Under the pieces are notes generated by a model. The model was not told the DNA's origin and ran no database searches. It was given only the letters and a program-made list of their open reading frames with translations. 11,410 bases of DNA from Gammaproteobacteria bacterium (GTDB taxonomy: Bacteria; Pseudomonadota; Gammaproteobacteria; Pseudomonadales; Pseudohongiellaceae), in contig DMJN01000251.1 of the NCBI GenBank assembly GCA_003451715.1, positions 1-11,410 of the forward strand, in the 5' to 3' direction. Shown one piece after another: positions 1 through 6,285 of the stretch (its first letter is position 1; the number at the start of each line of letters is the position of its first letter). Made by a program: the position numbers and the translations under genes.

Positions 1-36
1 AAGGGAGTGTTCTGCTCATCGGTTCCATTTGTTTGA

Positions 37-1005
37 CGACGGACAGGGGGTGCACAGTATCTGCAGGTTTTGGTGGATCGACTTCGTAGTGGTCGGCTGG
101 GGATCAATGCCGATGCCCTGCAGAGTCAGCTCAGATCGGAGATCGAAGGATTACAGGTCGGTACGGTGATAGAGCAGGGCGCCAGGGTGCCCCTGATGCT
201 GCGCCATGCCAAATTACAGGGCGATGGCCTTGAGCAGATGCGAAACAATCTTATCAGCCTGGATGAGGGTGGAGCCATTCCGCTGGATGAACTGGCAGAT
301 ATCAGGCGAGTCGAAGGTCCGGTCAGTATTTCCCGGGAATCTGGTCAGCGTTTCGCTGTTATTCGCACCGATGTGCAGGACCGCGACCTGGTTGGATTTG
401 TGGACGAGGCGAGGGAAGTGATTGGCAATAGCGTCGACCTTCCTGAAGGATACACGCTGGAATGGGGTGGTGAGTTTGAAAATCAACAGCGAGCTGCTGC
501 ACGCCTGGCTCTGGTGGTACCAGTCGCGTTGTTGTTAATCGCGTTTCTGTTGTTTCTAACTTTTCGCTCAGTCACGCAGACGCTGATAATTCTATCCAAC
601 ATTCCCTTTGCATTAACCGGAGGGCTTATTGGCCTGTGGTTAACCGGCGAATTTCTGTCGGTACCGGCCTCAGTGGGATTTATCGCGCTACTTGGTATTG
701 CGGTATTGAATGGTGTAGTACTGATGTCCCATTTCAACTACCTGAAGGCAAGGGGAATGGAAGTATCCCAGGTGGTGAGAGAAGGCGCATTACGCCGACT
801 GCGACCGGTAATGATGACCGCCACCATATGTGCATTCGGGCTGGTACCCCTGTTGCTGGCAACCGGTCCTGGCTCGGAGATACAGAAACCATTAGCCATA
901 GTCGTGATCGGTGGTCTTATCAGCTCAACCTTGTTGACGCTCTTTCTATTACCCATAACCTATCGCAGATTTCTTCGGCCACGACTGAAAGAGGCGACCG
1001 TATGA
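37..1005 (+). CDS. CusA/CzcA-type heavy-metal RND efflux pump, C-terminal part (5' truncated by window, possible frameshift)
   Basis: C-terminal third of an RND inner-membrane transporter of the heavy-metal (CzcA/CusA) branch, which exports metal cations by proton antiport through a tripartite complex. Numbering from codon 70-72, residues 1-140 are the end of the periplasmic porter region. Five hydrophobic helices follow (about 147-165, 171-191, 198-220, 246-266, 274-297). Family-typical stretches are visible: FRSVTQTLIILSNIPFALTGG, SVPASVGFIALLGIAVLNG, LRRLRPVMMTA and GSEIQKPLAIVVIGG. Full-length members are about 1,030-1,050 aa, so roughly 700 residues lie to the left. Homology-like reading in this frame extends upstream to about position 46 (GGAQYLQVLVDR), but a TGA sits in frame at 34-36, so a TTG at 70 is not a credible true start. 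Upstream, frame 3 gives LTTDR directly before the G run, suggesting a one-base shift. The metal substrate cannot be told from this part. The stop overlaps the next gene. Confidence 0.93.
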   Translation, partial: RRTGGAQYLQVLVDRLRSGRLGINADALQSQLRSEIEGLQVGTVIEQGARVPLMLRHAKLQGDGLEQMRNNLISLDEGGAIPLDELADIRRVEGPVSISRESGQRFAVIRTDVQDRDLVGFVDEAREVIGNSVDLPEGYTLEWGGEFENQQRAAARLALVVPVALLLIAFLLFLTFRSVTQTLIILSNIPFALTGGLIGLWLTGEFLSVPASVGFIALLGIAVLNGVVLMSHFNYLKARGMEVSQVVREGALRRLRPVMMTATICAFGLVPLLLATGPGSEIQKPLAIVVIGGLISSTLLTLFLLPITYRRFLRPRLKEATV

Positions 1006-1292
1006 AAACCATGTTGGTGTTAAATCTTATGCCGGAGCTGGAAGAAGACATGGTGGATTTCCTTCTTGCCAATCCCCACGTAGGAGGATTCACCTCTTAC
1101 CGTACTCGAGGGCATGGCGAGCACGCCAATATGTCACTTGCTGAGCAGGTCAGCGGTCGACGCAGGCGTTTACAGTTTGAAGTGATTCTCGAGGAAGCAG
1201 CAATTTCCGAATTAGTCGGGGGGCTTGCCGAAGGTGTGGGTAAGGATATTCTGTACTGGCAACAGGCAATTTCAAATCTGGGCAAAGTTTAG
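1002..1292 (+). CDS. DUF3240 family protein, companion of the RND pump
   Basis: 96-aa cytoplasmic protein of the DUF3240 family, small proteins commonly encoded next to CzcA/CusA-type pumps; biochemical role unknown, with a regulatory or ferredoxin-like metal-sensing role often supposed. No signal peptide or membrane segment. Family-like blocks are the N-terminal LVLNLMPELEEDMVDFLL (5-22), GGFTSYRTRGHGEHANMSLAEQVSGR (28-53, with a His-containing GHGEH turn) and RRLQFEV (55-61). The ATG at 1002 overlaps the pump stop as ATGA, and a GAGG Shine-Dalgarno lies about 7 nt upstream inside the pump gene, so translation is coupled. The same reading frame stays open upstream to 636, but that part is antiparallel noise under the pump gene, so the start at 1002 is preferred. 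Its operon link supports a job in metal efflux. Confidence 0.9.
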   Translation: MKTMLVLNLMPELEEDMVDFLLANPHVGGFTSYRTRGHGEHANMSLAEQVSGRRRRLQFEVILEEAAISELVGGLAEGVGKDILYWQQAISNLGKV

Positions 1293-1651
1293 TATGAAGG
1301 TGGATATTCAGAGTGGCCCGAGACTTCATCGGTGAGGGCAGCCTGAGACCCATTTTTGGACAAACTCTACCAGGAAGTCTCTACGCCAGCTACGATGCAG
1401 TTTTGCCAGCCAGGCGGTAACCGCCAGATATCCCTGTGAAAAATACAAATTGGTTTGTTCGCTTGTTGTCTTCACCGGCTGTAAACCTATCTAGCAAGAA
1501 TCAACCACGTTTTACCAAGGATCTGGTGGTGTGCAGAGGCAGAATAATTGCAAACAATTACAAAATGACCGATAAACAGATGAATGAGCAGTTAGATTAA
1601 TCAATACCGTGTAGTTTCAGGGCACTACCGGGGATTTCAGAGGCAAGCAGG
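1293..1651. other. Intergenic region without a recognisable gene
   Basis: About 360 bp following the pump operon. No convincing ORF, tRNA or strong terminator is seen. The one structured element is a short palindrome (GGCGGT, A, ACCGCC) at 1413-1425. A run of five T follows a weak GGG/CCC pairing near 1337-1357 and could contribute to termination, but the stem is poor. Confidence 0.5.
1413..1425. repeat. Short palindrome (possible operator-like site)
   Basis: GGCGGT and ACCGCC are perfect reverse complements separated by a single A. The site is in noncoding DNA 120 bp after the DUF3240 stop. It could be a protein-binding dyad or chance; no associated promoter is evident. Confidence 0.3.
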
Positions 1652-1837
1652 ATGAAATTTCCCAAAATGAAGGCGTGGAAATCGATTGAGAGGACCTTTG
1701 TTGATCCTATACTCGCAGGCGCGGTTACGATATATTTAGCCCCTGCTCAGCCCACGACTCTGCCACAGATGAACAACTGCAGTAGCGCCAGAGCAATTAC
1801 AATATACACCGGTTCTATAAGCTTACCTCGAAAATAA
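1652..1837 (+). CDS. Small hypothetical ORF (61 aa), doubtful
   Basis: A 61-codon ORF beginning ATGAAATTTCCC after a purine-rich AGGCAAGCAGG stretch that could act as a ribosome binding site. The product is basic at its N-terminus (MKFPKMKAWKSIER), then mildly hydrophobic (PILAGAVTIYLAPA), with no domain I recognise. It ends two bases before the ATG of the next small ORF, an arrangement that allows translational coupling. Amino acid composition gives little support for a real protein, and it may be a chance ORF. Confidence 0.25.
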   Translation: MKFPKMKAWKSIERTFVDPILAGAVTIYLAPAQPTTLPQMNNCSSARAITIYTGSISLPRK

Positions 1838-1839
1838 AG

Positions 1840-2031
1840 ATGATCATTCTCATAATCAATTTTCTCGCACTAGTCGTTATTCTTTATATCTATTTTATCT
1901 CTGCGACAACAAACCGGGTCTCGGAAGACAACAGGAGACTGCTGCCAAGCAATGTTCTGTTGGTGATGCTTGCCACCCTGATCGCATTTGGCCTGTTTGC
2001 TACCTGGTACGTGCGACTGGGGCTCATGTAA
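1840..2031 (+). CDS. Small two-helix membrane protein, function unknown
   Basis: 63-aa ORF with a clear membrane-protein pattern: a hydrophobic segment at about 2-21 (ILIINFLALVVILYIYFIS), a short polar loop (ATTNRVSEDNRRLLPSN, 22-38) and a second hydrophobic segment at about 39-60. The charged loop between two helices of normal length is hard to get by chance, so I consider it probably real. The start lies two bases after the preceding small ORF; only a weak AAAGA purine stretch precedes it. It is on the same strand as the RND/DUF3240 genes but 548 bp away, so a link to metal efflux is only conjecture. Confidence 0.45.
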   Translation: MIILIINFLALVVILYIYFISATTNRVSEDNRRLLPSNVLLVMLATLIAFGLFATWYVRLGLM

Positions 2032-2359
2032 GTTTTCCGGGAACGCAGCCTGACTTGTCGGCGGTCCAACAACAGTTTGAACCCTTCATGACCTACCCTA
2101 GAGTCTGCTCCTGCCTGGGAAGAGCAAATCCATGATCATTGACGCATCCCCGACAGGGGCGTTAAACCAATGGGTATCATTTAGTCCAGCCTGATCCCGA
2201 TGGTTTTTGCCCCCTCCTTTGCAATTCATTCGATGCTCGCGACAACTCCATCCGCTATCAATCCGGTGCAATTTCTTCTTGAAAAATGACAATAACAGAG
2301 TAGCTTGGTGGAATTACTGCTCAGTAACACATCGAGAACGCGATGTGATGGAGGTTAAT
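2032..2359. other. Intergenic region, no gene recognised
   Basis: About 330 bp between the small membrane ORF and the secreted-protein gene. It contains small hairpins (TGCTC/GAGCA at about 2105-2125; CCCC-GACA-GGGG at 2148-2159) but no T run giving a convincing terminator. ORFs seen here on either strand lack ribosome binding sites and plausible composition. The promoter of the downstream gene should lie here; I could not pick one confidently. Confidence 0.4.
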
Positions 2360-3340
2360 ATGAATAATCGAATCCTGGCAGGGCTGGTTCTGGCCATGGG
2401 CAGCCTGGTTATCAGCACGAGTGGCGTCGCGCAATCTTCCAATATGCCGCGCACAGAGTATGGTCATCCCGATTTCCAGGGTACCTATACCTTCAGAACC
2501 ATTACGCCATTGAATCGCCCGAGTGAGTTGGTGGACAAGGCAACACTGACTGAGGAGGAAGCCCTGGAGTGGCAGGCATTTGAGAATCGACGCCAGAACC
2601 GGGATCTGATTATCGATTCGGTGGGCGGCGCCGGCTATCCACCCGGCGTGATTTCCTATAACGAGTTCTGGTACGAGCGCGGTGTGGAGACCGTCTCCGA
2701 TCGCCGAACTTCACTGATTTATGATCCACCCAATGGCCGGGTACCACCGTTGAATGCGGCGGGGCGCGCGCGCAACGCCGAAATAGCCGAGATGCGCAGG
2801 CTGAGTATCGGACCCGAGGCACGCACCTTGAATGATCGCTGCATCTTGAACGCACGCACTGGTCCACCGATGGTGTCCGGCTCCTACAACAATAATATGC
2901 AGCTCGTGCAGACCAGGGATCACATCGTCATCCTCAGCGAGATGATTCACCACGCACGGATTATCCGGCTGGATAGTGAGCACCATACCAGGCAACTCAA
3001 GTGGGCAGGCGATTCCATTGCCCATTGGGAGGGCGACACCCTGGTTATCAACACGCAAAATTATTATTACAAATTCGGCTGGCGAGGAACCTCACAACAA
3101 TTGAAAGTGGAAGAGCGTTTCAGCTGGATCGATGAAAACACCCTGGATTACGATTTCACCGTCGAAGATCCATTGTCTTGGGATGTGAGCTGGTCTGCAA
3201 AACTTCCCATGCGTCGCATCGAAGACCCGATTTATGAATATGCCTGCCATGAAGGCAACCATGGCCTCGCTGGAATCCTGGCTGGTTGGAGGCGCTACGA
3301 GTCGATGGGCATGAATGGTGACGGCACACCCAAGGAGTGA
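2360..3340 (+). CDS. Secreted protein of an uncharacterised environmental family
   Basis: 326-aa precursor with a Sec signal peptide (MNNRILAGLVLAMGSLVISTSGVA, cleavage about residue 24), so periplasmic or exported. The mature part matches, from memory, a large uncharacterised family abundant in environmental Proteobacteria and Acidobacteria. Visible family blocks are HPDFQGTYTFRTITPLNRP (36-54), YNEFWYERG (100-108), RRTSLIYDPPNGRVPPL (115-131), DRCILNARTGPP (159-170), YNNNMQLVQTRDHIVILSEM (176-195), ARIIRLD (199-205), WAGDSIAHWEGDTLVINT (215-232) and YEYACHEGN (292-300). Two cysteines (161 and 296) could pair in the periplasm. The ATG at 2360 is chosen because GGAGG sits 6 nt upstream and the signal peptide begins there; the frame stays open to 2207 but that extension is not protein-like. 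Single gene; reaction unknown. Confidence 0.85.
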   Translation: MNNRILAGLVLAMGSLVISTSGVAQSSNMPRTEYGHPDFQGTYTFRTITPLNRPSELVDKATLTEEEALEWQAFENRRQNRDLIIDSVGGAGYPPGVISYNEFWYERGVETVSDRRTSLIYDPPNGRVPPLNAAGRARNAEIAEMRRLSIGPEARTLNDRCILNARTGPPMVSGSYNNNMQLVQTRDHIVILSEMIHHARIIRLDSEHHTRQLKWAGDSIAHWEGDTLVINTQNYYYKFGWRGTSQQLKVEERFSWIDENTLDYDFTVEDPLSWDVSWSAKLPMRRIEDPIYEYACHEGNHGLAGILAGWRRYESMGMNGDGTPKE

Positions 3341-3354
3341 TTGAATTTTAAATT

Positions 3355-3377
3355 GGGGTCAGTGCAAAAATTGCGCA
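3355..3377. repeat. Remnant of a dispersed intergenic repeat (GGGGTCAG / GTGCAAAAA)
   Basis: GGGGTCAGTGCAAAAATTGC lies in the convergent spacer between the secreted-protein gene and the MtfA-like gene. GGGTCAG and, in inverted orientation, GTGCAAAAA both recur at 10217-10237, suggesting pieces of one short repeat family. No transposase is present. Confidence 0.4.
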
Positions 3378-3402
3378 GTATTTCCACTCACAGACAAAGC
3401 GC

Positions 3403-4251
3403 TTAGCGGTTCTCGACAGGGCTAAGCCAGGCCGCTGGATCGACGCGGTAGAAGCTTGCCAGTTCCCGGTAGAGCTCTGTGTGGTGCCGGGTCATTTCCA
3501 GGGGTCGCTCGAAAAAGGTTTCGGTGGCGACGGCAAAAAACTCGGCAGGATTAGTGGCTCCGTAGGTGTCCATCAATGTGTCGTGATCATGGGCCACCCG
3601 TAGTTTCAGATTTTTGTATTCCTTGAGGAATACCTGAGCCCAGCTCTTGTACGCGCCCCGGGTAAGTAGAACTGGCGCACCGTTGGTGGCGCCCGACTCG
3701 TGATCGAGTTGATGGGCGAACTCGTGCAGGACCACGTTGTGACCGTCGTGCAGGTTCATCACGCCACTCTTAACATTATCCCAGGCCAGCACCACCTTGC
3801 CCTGGCTCCAGGATTCGCCCAGCAGGGCAGAATGGCTGGTGGATACCAGGCCAAGATCGTCACTAACCTGCCGGACTGCAACGAAGGTGGAAGGGTAGAC
3901 GAGAATCGACTGCAGATCGTTATAGATATTAATCTTTCGGTTCAGTATTAACAGGCAGGCCTGGGCGGCGATCGTGACCCTGATATTGTCGTCGATTTCC
4001 TGGCCCGCACAGCCAATAAACTGCTTGTCATGAATAAATACCTTGATGAGGTTCTGCAGTCGGACCTGTAGCCTGATTGGCAAGGCTTCAAAGAACGGCA
4101 GACGTTGCTTGAGTATTTGCAGCCATGTTGCAGGAAAATCTTCGGCATAGAGCTTTCTCAGGCGCATGGCGGGCCAGAAGAATACACGGAATGTCACACC
4201 CAGGACTATGCCCATCAGAATTAGTAGTGTAACCAGCGAAAGTGTATCCAT
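3403..4251 (-). CDS. mtfA: MtfA-like zinc peptidase (M90 family) with N-terminal membrane anchor
   Basis: 282-aa member of the MtfA (Mlc titration factor A) peptidase family; E. coli MtfA is a zinc aminopeptidase-like enzyme that binds the glucose repressor Mlc. The zinc site is complete: HEFAHQLD with H176, E177 and H180, and a downstream Y230-GATNPAE with E237 in the position of the third ligand of E. coli MtfA, and Y230 matching its conserved tyrosine. The C-terminal FYRVDPAAWLSP is also family-like. Residues 3-26 form a hydrophobic helix (LSLVTLLILMGIVLGVTFRVFFW) followed by basic residues, so the catalytic part probably stays cytoplasmic but tethered, unlike soluble E. coli MtfA (265 aa). 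The ribosome binding site is weak (GGA 7 nt upstream). It is probably monocistronic. The symbol reflects family, not proven function: no Mlc or PTS gene is nearby. Confidence 0.88.
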   Translation of the reverse strand: MDTLSLVTLLILMGIVLGVTFRVFFWPAMRLRKLYAEDFPATWLQILKQRLPFFEALPIRLQVRLQNLIKVFIHDKQFIGCAGQEIDDNIRVTIAAQACLLILNRKINIYNDLQSILVYPSTFVAVRQVSDDLGLVSTSHSALLGESWSQGKVVLAWDNVKSGVMNLHDGHNVVLHEFAHQLDHESGATNGAPVLLTRGAYKSWAQVFLKEYKNLKLRVAHDHDTLMDTYGATNPAEFFAVATETFFERPLEMTRHHTELYRELASFYRVDPAAWLSPVENR

Positions 4252-4316
4252 CGGTGTCCATTAATGTAGCGGATCAGACCCTGTCTCATCCACTCGCTGC
4301 AGTGCGTAGCATTGCA

Positions 4317-4347
4317 GGGGATACTTATTCGTGTCCCCGTTTTTTTG
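4317..4347 (+). terminator. Palindrome followed by T run: rho-independent terminator-like or REP-like repeat
   Basis: GGGGATAC (4317-4324) and GTGTCCCC (4331-4338) pair over 8 positions (one T.G wobble) around a 6-nt loop TTATTC, followed by CGTTTTTTT on the + strand. It has the form of an intrinsic terminator for + transcription, yet both flanking genes are on the - strand, with the stop of the Tat/DsrE-like gene at 4365. Together with the other palindromes of this window it is more likely a dispersed palindromic repeat that may also act as a transcription barrier. Confidence 0.45.
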
Positions 4348-4364
4348 TTTCAATAACCCAACAT

Positions 4365-5057
4365 TCATCCAGCATAAAGCAGACTATAGCCATACTCCTG
4401 CGCACGGGTCAGCGCCATCACTCCGGCAGAGACAAACCGGCCTGGCACCGCATTGGCTTTGAGCTCTTCGTAAACCACATTCATTTGGCTGCCTGTGCTG
4501 GCACCTATCTGGGTGGCCAGGAAGCTAGTCGCGGCGTCGCATATGGCTATCTCAACACCGAGTTCGCGCACACTGTCAATGGTGTTGCCAAAATTTGGCA
4601 GATTCATGCCGTAACCCGCTGCACGCATGAGATTGATCCGTGGAGCGGCATTGGTGTTGGGGTCGGGCATATGTGTAAGGCCATGGAATACGTCGCCATA
4701 CTTCTCCCACATCGCATCATTGAAGGCGAAGGGAGTGGAAAAATGCCGCAGGCAGACGATCATTGCCATACTCGCCGCTTCACCGGCGTAGGCGCTACGC
4801 GTGGCGTTGGTCAGGTTAAACGCGTAGAGCAGAGCCTCGGCACCGCCTGTCGCCGTCGCCGAATCGATGAATACGCGATGATTGCCAGGGAGTTCGTCAT
4901 ACCACGCGTCGACATCGTGGCGTGATGGCTGGAATCCGGAACTTCGAGTCTGGGCAGTAGCTGTTGTAGGAGCAACTACGGCAGCACCGACCATGGCTGC
5001 CCCAAGGCCCATTATCATTGATCTGCGGGTGTTCGGGTTGGTTTCATCCTCTTGCAT
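4365..5057 (-). CDS. Tat-exported DsrE-superfamily-like protein
   Basis: 230-aa precursor with a twin-arginine signal: T10-R11-R12-S-M-I-M, a hydrophobic stretch (GLGAAMVGAAVVAPTTATA) and likely cleavage after residue 35. Tat export implies folding, and perhaps cofactor or partner loading, in the cytoplasm. The mature protein resembles secreted DsrE/DsrF-like proteins: ELPGNHRVFIDSATATGGAE (55-74), MAMIVCLRHFSTPFAFNDAMWEKYG (98-121) and a late GVEIAICDAATSFLA (167-181), where the DsrE fold carries a conserved Cys (here C173; a second Cys is C102). DsrE proteins take part in sulfur relay, but no sulfur-oxidation gene is nearby, so the function is open. The start is well fixed by an AGGAGG Shine-Dalgarno about 6 nt upstream of the ATG. 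Divergent from the lipoprotein gene. Confidence 0.75.
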   Translation of the reverse strand: MQEDETNPNTRRSMIMGLGAAMVGAAVVAPTTATAQTRSSGFQPSRHDVDAWYDELPGNHRVFIDSATATGGAEALLYAFNLTNATRSAYAGEAASMAMIVCLRHFSTPFAFNDAMWEKYGDVFHGLTHMPDPNTNAAPRINLMRAAGYGMNLPNFGNTIDSVRELGVEIAICDAATSFLATQIGASTGSQMNVVYEELKANAVPGRFVSAGVMALTRAQEYGYSLLYAG

Positions 5058-5115
5058 GGTAATCCTCCTCGTACAATTGAAATGACCTGAGCGCAGGCAG
5101 GTTTAGTTTAGCAAT

Positions 5116-5174
5116 AATAGGGATAGATTTATTTTCCAGGACACATTTTCATAAAAAATAGATCTGTCCCTATT
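5116..5174. repeat. Long imperfect palindrome (REP/MITE-like hairpin)
   Basis: AATAGGGATAGATTTATTTT (5116-5135) and AAAATAGATCTGTCCCTATT (5155-5174) are reverse complements at 18 of 20 positions; both mismatches become G.U wobbles in the + strand RNA. The loop is 19 nt. It lies in the divergent spacer between the Tat/DsrE-like and lipoprotein genes and resembles palindromic repeats scattered by RAYT-type transposases, none of which is encoded here. It could also form a hairpin in a leader transcript. Confidence 0.6.
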
Positions 5175-5286
5175 TGTAACCCATTGATTGTTAAATGTTA
5201 ATTGGTGAAAATTCGCTTCCGGGTACTTACTGGATGGACTCACTGCATCTAAAACTGACAAATCCGCATCTTAGTAATCAGCGACA

Positions 5287-5315
5287 TTGAATTTTTCGAA
5301 GCAATTCCATAATAC
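5287..5315 (+). promoter_or_regulatory. Candidate sigma70 promoter of the lipoprotein gene
   Basis: TTGAAT at 5287-5292 resembles a -35 box. CATAAT at 5308-5313 matches the -10 consensus at five of six positions but with only 15 bp of spacing; TAATAC at 5310-5315 gives 17 bp with a poorer match. It lies about 32 bp before the ATG. This is a guess from sequence only. Confidence 0.3.
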
Positions 5316-5323
5316 TTAGTGTT

Positions 5324-5340
5324 ATTGCCAAGGGGGCAAT
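5324..5340 (+). promoter_or_regulatory. Small hairpin enclosing the ribosome binding site of the lipoprotein gene
   Basis: ATTGCC (5324-5329) pairs perfectly with GGCAAT (5335-5340) around AAGGG. The Shine-Dalgarno AAGGGGG spans the loop and the 3' arm and ends about 10 nt before the ATG at 5347. If formed in the mRNA, the hairpin would partly hide the ribosome binding site. Confidence 0.35.
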
Positions 5341-5346
5341 CTGTTT

Positions 5347-6123
5347 ATGAACAACTACAAACTACTAGTCCAAGCTTTTTGTTATTCACTGGTACTGGCT
5401 GCCTGTGCACAGACAGTCGGCCCAGATTACCGTAATGAAGTGGGTGCCAATGGGTTGCTGACACCGCGCGCGGTGTTAACCCGCTATGTCGATGCCTTGG
5501 GGGGAGAGCGTGTGATTCGTTCCCACACTTCGACCACCATGCGCGGTAGATTTCTACTTACCGCTTTCGGGATGGAGGGGGATGCGACTATCTATTCGCG
5601 CGCTCCCAATCATGTATCCCAGCTTATCGAATTACCTGGATTGGGATCCTTCGAGAGTGGTTATAACGGTGACGTCGGATGGTCCGTCGATCCGTTTCAG
5701 GGGTCATCCGTTCTCGAGGGAGATGCTCTGGTTGATCTGGTGCAACAATCTGACTATTACCTGCCATTGAGCCTGGCGTTAAGCCCGGGACAGGAGACAG
5801 AGGAACTTACGGACTTAAATGGCGCTGAAGCGTACAAAGTAAAGTTGACCGACGACCGCGGTAAGAATTCCTATCTTTACTTCGCTGCCGATTCAGGATT
5901 GTTGGTGCACTCGGAAGTAGTTGTCAGCAGCCCTGCCGGCGAGGTACCAACGACTACTTATCTCGATAATTACCAGGATTTTGGAGGTTACCTGCAGCCT
6001 ACCAGGATTACTATAAATTCCGCTGGCCAGGAATTTTCTATCGAAGTCGATGAAGTGACATTTGACGATGTTACGGATGAACAATTTGTGGTGCCAAATG
6101 TGATTCGAGGCCAGTTGAGGTAG
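5347..6123 (+). CDS. Lipoprotein with LolA/LppX-like fold, function unknown
   Basis: 258-aa precursor with a lipoprotein signal: MNNYKLLVQAFCYSLVLAAC, lipobox L17-A-A-C20, so the mature protein is probably lipid-anchored in the periplasm (outer membrane likely, since +2 is Ala, not Asp). The body follows a pattern seen in LolA-like or 'outer membrane lipoprotein-sorting-like' proteins: VLTRYVDALGGERVIRSHTS (43-62), a repeated beta pattern with Y-S-R-A-P-N-H (83-89), IELPGLGSFESGYNGDVGWS (94-113), AEAYKVKLTDDRG, then YLYFAADSGLLVHSEVV and TTYLDNYQDFGGYLQPTRI near the C-terminus. Such half-barrel proteins bind lipids or other hydrophobic ligands; the ligand is not predictable here. AAGGGGG precedes the ATG. 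It stands alone, divergent from the Tat/DsrE-like gene. Confidence 0.8.
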   Translation: MNNYKLLVQAFCYSLVLAACAQTVGPDYRNEVGANGLLTPRAVLTRYVDALGGERVIRSHTSTTMRGRFLLTAFGMEGDATIYSRAPNHVSQLIELPGLGSFESGYNGDVGWSVDPFQGSSVLEGDALVDLVQQSDYYLPLSLALSPGQETEELTDLNGAEAYKVKLTDDRGKNSYLYFAADSGLLVHSEVVVSSPAGEVPTTTYLDNYQDFGGYLQPTRITINSAGQEFSIEVDEVTFDDVTDEQFVVPNVIRGQLR

Positions 6124-6187
6124 CTGGAATAGTTGAGAGTGTCAGAGTTGGAACAGTTATCTGAGTAGCATACAGGATTTAGTCAGC

Positions 6188-6238
6188 GTTGAGAGGCGGC
6201 CATTCAATCATTCTGAATTGTGTGGGATGCCTCTCAGC
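6188..6238. repeat. Intergenic hairpin between convergent genes
   Basis: TGAGAGGC (6190-6197) and GCCTCTCA (6229-6236) are perfect complements; the stem extends by a T.G and a G-C pair to 6188/6238. The 31-nt loop holds a nested ATTCA/TGAAT stem. It lies between the lipoprotein stop and the stop of the 168-aa gene, so it could act as a bidirectional 3' end structure, although no T run follows. Confidence 0.4.
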
Positions 6239-6285
6239 CTGAAGTGCCATGTAGCTCTCTTTAATCAAAAGCTCAGCGTGATTTT

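Noticed and set aside
636..1001. Long upstream extension of the DUF3240 reading frame
   Set aside because: It overlaps the RND pump in another frame; the DUF3240 homology and Shine-Dalgarno place the start at 1002.
2207..2359. Upstream extension of the secreted-protein ORF
   Set aside because: A signal peptide and GGAGG site fix the start at 2360; the extension has no protein-like character.
4242..4925. 227-aa ORF on the + strand
   Set aside because: It lies antisense to the Tat/DsrE-like gene, whose signal peptide, Shine-Dalgarno and family motifs are clear; the + product looks like a shadow.
6188..6238. Integron attC site
   Set aside because: The left arm starts GTTGAGA, which resembles a GTTRRRY core, but the last base does not fit and no RYYYAAC partner exists in the right arm.
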